A stretch of 64,000 bases of DNA from Denitrificimonas halotolerans. GTDB lineage: Bacteria; Pseudomonadota; Gammaproteobacteria; Pseudomonadales; Pseudomonadaceae. The stretch is from NCBI RefSeq assembly GCF_034259425.1, contig NZ_JAXIVU010000001.1, positions 310,001 through 374,000 of the forward strand, in the 5' to 3' direction. The translations under genes and the position numbers were made by a program. The notes under the pieces are model-generated. The model saw only the letters and a program-made list of their open reading frames with translations. It was not told the DNA's origin and made no database searches. Numbering within the stretch: position 1 is the stretch's first letter; each line of letters begins with the position of its first letter. Positions 61,623 to 64,000 of this stretch are shown here, piece after piece.

Positions 61623-62873
61623 ATGAAGCGCACCTACCTTATTTTGCTTGTGGTTGTAGCGATCGCTGCGACACTGGGCATGTTTATTGCTGAACATACA
61701 GGCTATGTGCTTATTTCCTGGAAATCATTCCGTTTTGAGTCAAGCCTCTGGGTGTTCTTGGCTGTTCTTACTGCCATATTGGCCATACTTTACGGTATAC
61801 GTACCCTCATTAAGATGATCTTGATTTCTACAGGACTGATAAACCCCTGGTCAAACCGCAACCAGAATCGCCGCTTACGTTATGCAGCAGAACAAGGCTC
61901 ATTAGAGTTGGCACAGGGTAACTGGAAAAATGCTTTACGTCATTTACGTCGTGCAGCACAAGGTGAACGCCAACCCCTAGTCCATTTTCTAGGCGCAGCT
62001 AAAGCAGCAGAAAAGCTTGGTCACAGCGAGGAGGCTGATGAACTACTAGAGCAAGCATTAATGAAGCAACCTTCAGCCGAAGTGGCCATTGCACTAGCGC
62101 ATGCTGACTTACAGCTCGAACGTGCTGACGATGCAGGAGCGCAAGACACTCTTGAGGCGATGCACGAGCTGCATCCAAACAATCAAGAAGTTCTCTTACG
62201 CTTACAAGCACTTTTGCGTCAACGTCAAGACTGGTCAGCACTCATCGGCTTGCTACCTGCTTTACGTAAATGTAAGCGCATCAGCAATGAGCAACTACAA
62301 AGTATTGAGTATCAAGCTTGGTCTGGCCGCCTAGCAACAGCCACTCAAGACAATACCCATGCCAATACTGAAGCAGCTTTGCAAGCTTTGAATACAGCAT
62401 GGCAAAGTCTCTCAAATAAACTGCAGCAAGATCCTCAACTGGTCGCGGCTTATGCTACTGAATTGCTACGTTTAAATGATCATGAGTCAGCTGAGTCAGT
62501 CCTGCGCCATGCCTTACATGGCACGCTTAATGATGATTTAATTGAACTCTATGGCCGCGCCCAAGCAAAAGATACGGCCCGTCAGCTACAACTGGCAGAG
62601 AGCTGGCTTAAAACGACGCCGGACAATCCAGTTTTACTACGTGCTCTAGGCCGTCTCAGTTTGCGTAACCAATTATGGGGAAAAGCCCGTGACTATTTCG
62701 AAAGAAGTCTTAACTTGCATCGTGAGGCCCATACCTGCGCAGAATTGGCACGTTTACTAAGCCACTTAGGCGATACTCAGCGCAGCAACCAATTGTTTGC
62801 TGAGAGCTTCCAACTTCTTGAGCAATCCTTACCCTCACTACCTCAACCAGCAGAGCAACCTGCGCAACATTAA
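61623..62873 (+). CDS. hemY: HemY-like TPR membrane protein
   Basis: A 416-residue protein with two N-terminal membrane helices (about 4-24 and 41-62) and a long TPR-rich periplasmic or cytosolic part (LELAQGNWKNALRHLRRAAQ, then other A/L repeats). The product is not protoporphyrinogen oxidase, despite the shared name with Gram-positive HemY. It follows hemX by two bases. It may organise heme enzymes at the membrane; this is not proven. Confidence 0.9.
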   Translation: MKRTYLILLVVVAIAATLGMFIAEHTGYVLISWKSFRFESSLWVFLAVLTAILAILYGIRTLIKMILISTGLINPWSNRNQNRRLRYAAEQGSLELAQGNWKNALRHLRRAAQGERQPLVHFLGAAKAAEKLGHSEEADELLEQALMKQPSAEVAIALAHADLQLERADDAGAQDTLEAMHELHPNNQEVLLRLQALLRQRQDWSALIGLLPALRKCKRISNEQLQSIEYQAWSGRLATATQDNTHANTEAALQALNTAWQSLSNKLQQDPQLVAAYATELLRLNDHESAESVLRHALHGTLNDDLIELYGRAQAKDTARQLQLAESWLKTTPDNPVLLRALGRLSLRNQLWGKARDYFERSLNLHREAHTCAELARLLSHLGDTQRSNQLFAESFQLLEQSLPSLPQPAEQPAQH

Positions 62874-62881
62874 CTAACCAT

Positions 62882-62912
62882 CCAGCGTGTCACACACTGC
62901 TTGACACGCTGG
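62882..62912. terminator. Hairpin after hemY
   Basis: CCAGCGTGTCA pairs perfectly with TGACACGCTGG around a nine-base loop, eight bases after the hemY stop. No T-run follows, so whether it ends transcription or guards the mRNA end is not clear. Confidence 0.5.
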
Positions 62913-62973
62913 GTGTATACATCTCCTTTGGCTGACGCGTACCACTCTAGGACTACTTTAACGAGGCATCTCA

Positions 62974-63480
62974 ATGTACCCCCTTTCATCGCGCCAATTC
63001 TTTCTCTTAGGTTTTTTAGGCTCCACTGGCCTGATTGCTATGGCTTTATACCTTGAACATATTGTTGGCTTAGTTCCTTGCCCCTTATGCCATGTACAAC
63101 GTTTCGCTGTAGCATTATTTGGCGTGGTTTGTTTACTTGCAGCTGTTCATAACCCAACACAAGTGGGAAGCCGTGTATATGCTATATTCACCCTACTTAG
63201 CGCTAGCTTTGGCATAGCTGCTGCAGGGCGACAAATTTGGTTACAAGGGTTACCTAAAGATCAGCTGCCCTCTTGCCTACCTCCTATGGAGTTTATGCTT
63301 GAAGCATTTCCTTTGCAGGAAGTAATCAGCAAAGTGCTACATGGAACAGCTGACTGTGCAGAAATAAACTGGACGCTTTTAGGACTCAATCTGGCTCAAC
63401 TTAGCATGATCAGTTTTATACTGATGTTCACGCTAAGTGTTTATATTTTCTTGCAGAAAAAACAACAGCCAGCAAACTGA
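62974..63480 (+). CDS. dsbB: Disulfide bond formation protein B (DsbB/DsbH-type)
   Basis: Reoxidises DsbA and passes electrons to quinone. The 168-residue membrane protein has four helices, the first redox pair CPLCHVQRF (about 36-39), and the periplasmic second pair around LPSCLPP and TADCAE. ATG 62974 has GAGG upstream. In Pseudomonas a dsbB-type gene also follows hemY. The quinone-binding Arg is present in CHVQRF. Confidence 0.93.
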   Translation: MYPLSSRQFFLLGFLGSTGLIAMALYLEHIVGLVPCPLCHVQRFAVALFGVVCLLAAVHNPTQVGSRVYAIFTLLSASFGIAAAGRQIWLQGLPKDQLPSCLPPMEFMLEAFPLQEVISKVLHGTADCAEINWTLLGLNLAQLSMISFILMFTLSVYIFLQKKQQPAN

Positions 63481-63490
63481 TCACTCAATC

Positions 63491-63520
63491 TTATGCAGGA
63501 CCTAGATAAGTCCTGCATAA
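63491..63520. terminator. Terminator between dsbB and aspA
   Basis: TTATGCAGGAC pairs perfectly with GTCCTGCATAA around an eight-base loop, between convergent genes. No long T-run. Confidence 0.65.
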
Positions 63521-63531
63521 AGATATTGCGT

Positions 63532-64000
63532 TTACTCTTTTAAAGGCTCTAAACGTGGGGCGATCATATTTTCCGGACGCAAGATGTCAGCTAGCAACGC
63601 CTCATCTAATAAGTTTTCTTTACGCACCAGCTCTAATACCCCACACCCTGTTTCCAAGGCATTCTTAGCAATACGCGTCGCATTGTCATACCCGATATAC
63701 GGGTTGAGTGCAGTTATTAAGCCAATGGAGTGTTCCATTAGTGAGCGGCAACGTTCTTCGTTAGCTGTAATATCTACAATGCAATGCTCACGCAGCATAT
63801 CCATCGCTCGTCGTAATAAACGAATCGAGTCAAACATCTTCCAAGCAATCAAAGGCTCCATAACATTAAGCTGCAATTGACCTGCCTCTGCCGCTAAAGT
63901 CAATGACAAATCGTTCCCGATCACTTCATATGCAACCTGACTCACAGCCTCTGGGATCACTGGGTTTACTTTTCCTGGCATGATTGAACTACCTGGCTGA
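63532..64000 (-). CDS. aspA: Aspartate ammonia-lyase, C-terminal part
   Basis: The frame runs off the right edge, so the start is outside the window. The 156 residues seen begin before the superfamily signature GSSIMPGKVNPVIPE, with the catalytic Ser loop, and end in RPENMIAPRLEPLKE. The sequence AYEVIGNDLSLTLAAEAGQL and QLNVMEPLIAWKMF fit AspA (aspartate to fumarate and ammonia) better than FumC, which has a different follow-up to KVNP. An ATG at 63981 is internal to the signature and not a start. Confidence 0.88.
   Translation of the reverse strand, partial: QPGSSIMPGKVNPVIPEAVSQVAYEVIGNDLSLTLAAEAGQLQLNVMEPLIAWKMFDSIRLLRRAMDMLREHCIVDITANEERCRSLMEHSIGLITALNPYIGYDNATRIAKNALETGCGVLELVRKENLLDEALLADILRPENMIAPRLEPLKE

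Noticed and set aside
63532..64000. Fumarase C as identity of the right-edge gene
   Set aside because: The signature is shared by the superfamily, but the sequence after KVNP (VIPEAVSQVAYEVIGND, then LAAEAGQLQLNVMEP) matches aspartase rather than FumC.

Overview
This 64 kb window is chromosomal DNA of a gammaproteobacterium, most likely a member of the Pseudomonadaceae with moderate G+C (mid-40s percent by eye, not counted). Several blocks are Pseudomonas-type neighbourhoods: kdsD-kdsC-lptCAB-rpoN-hpf-ptsN-rapZ-ptsO, pmbA/darP/tldD, pgeF-rluD/bamD, folM-folE-folX, lpoA-yraN-gmhA-dolP, sspB-sspA-petCBA-rpsI-rplM, thiD-thiE-hemL, and HAD-xerC-DUF484-dapF-lysA-lptM/cyaY/rnk followed by argH/algR-hemCDXY-dsbB. 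I infer a small-genome, lower-G+C relative of Pseudomonas (Thiopseudomonas/Denitrificimonas-like), without certainty. No rRNA, tRNA or CRISPR array was seen.

Layout. 1-1.5 kb: end of pxpC and a cold-shock gene. 1.5-8.5 kb: lipopolysaccharide (Kdo, Lpt) genes leading into rpoN and the nitrogen PTS. 8.5-10.5 kb: a degenerate SRAP-domain protein, a DUF2007 protein, then about 1 kb of decayed DNA ending in a group II intron tail. 10.5-20.5 kb: acyltransferase, prmA, zinc-ribbon protein, pmbA/darP/tldD, SNF2 helicase, psiE. 20.5-22.4 kb: a solo tnpB insertion, a DUF1820 gene and a probable Fur-regulated small RNA. 22.5-26 kb: DUF1329/DUF1302 pair. 26.5-34 kb: pgeF-rluD, bamD, an Lrp regulator, rluE, flavodoxin and the monapterin genes. 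34-43 kb: rsmI, lpoA operon, stringent starvation proteins, cytochrome bc1, ribosomal proteins L13/S9. 43.8-48.4 kb: SulP transporter, thiamine genes, hemL. 48.5-64 kb: xerC-dapF-lysA block, argH, trxC, a lone pilin, algR-like regulator, heme genes, dsbB and the 3' part of aspA.

Most genes are ordinary housekeeping genes. The most interesting points are proteins that keep length and frame but lose catalytic residues: a DapF-like protein in the normal dapF position without the second catalytic cysteine and the CGNG loop, an AlgR-like regulator with Ser at the phospho-acceptor position 54 and no algZ/fimS next door, and an SRAP protein lacking Cys2. Others are a Fur-box-driven PrrF-like sRNA, a canonical -24/-12 promoter just before rpoN, a group II intron domain V remnant, and a TnpB element that appears to have split a hairpin between convergent genes.
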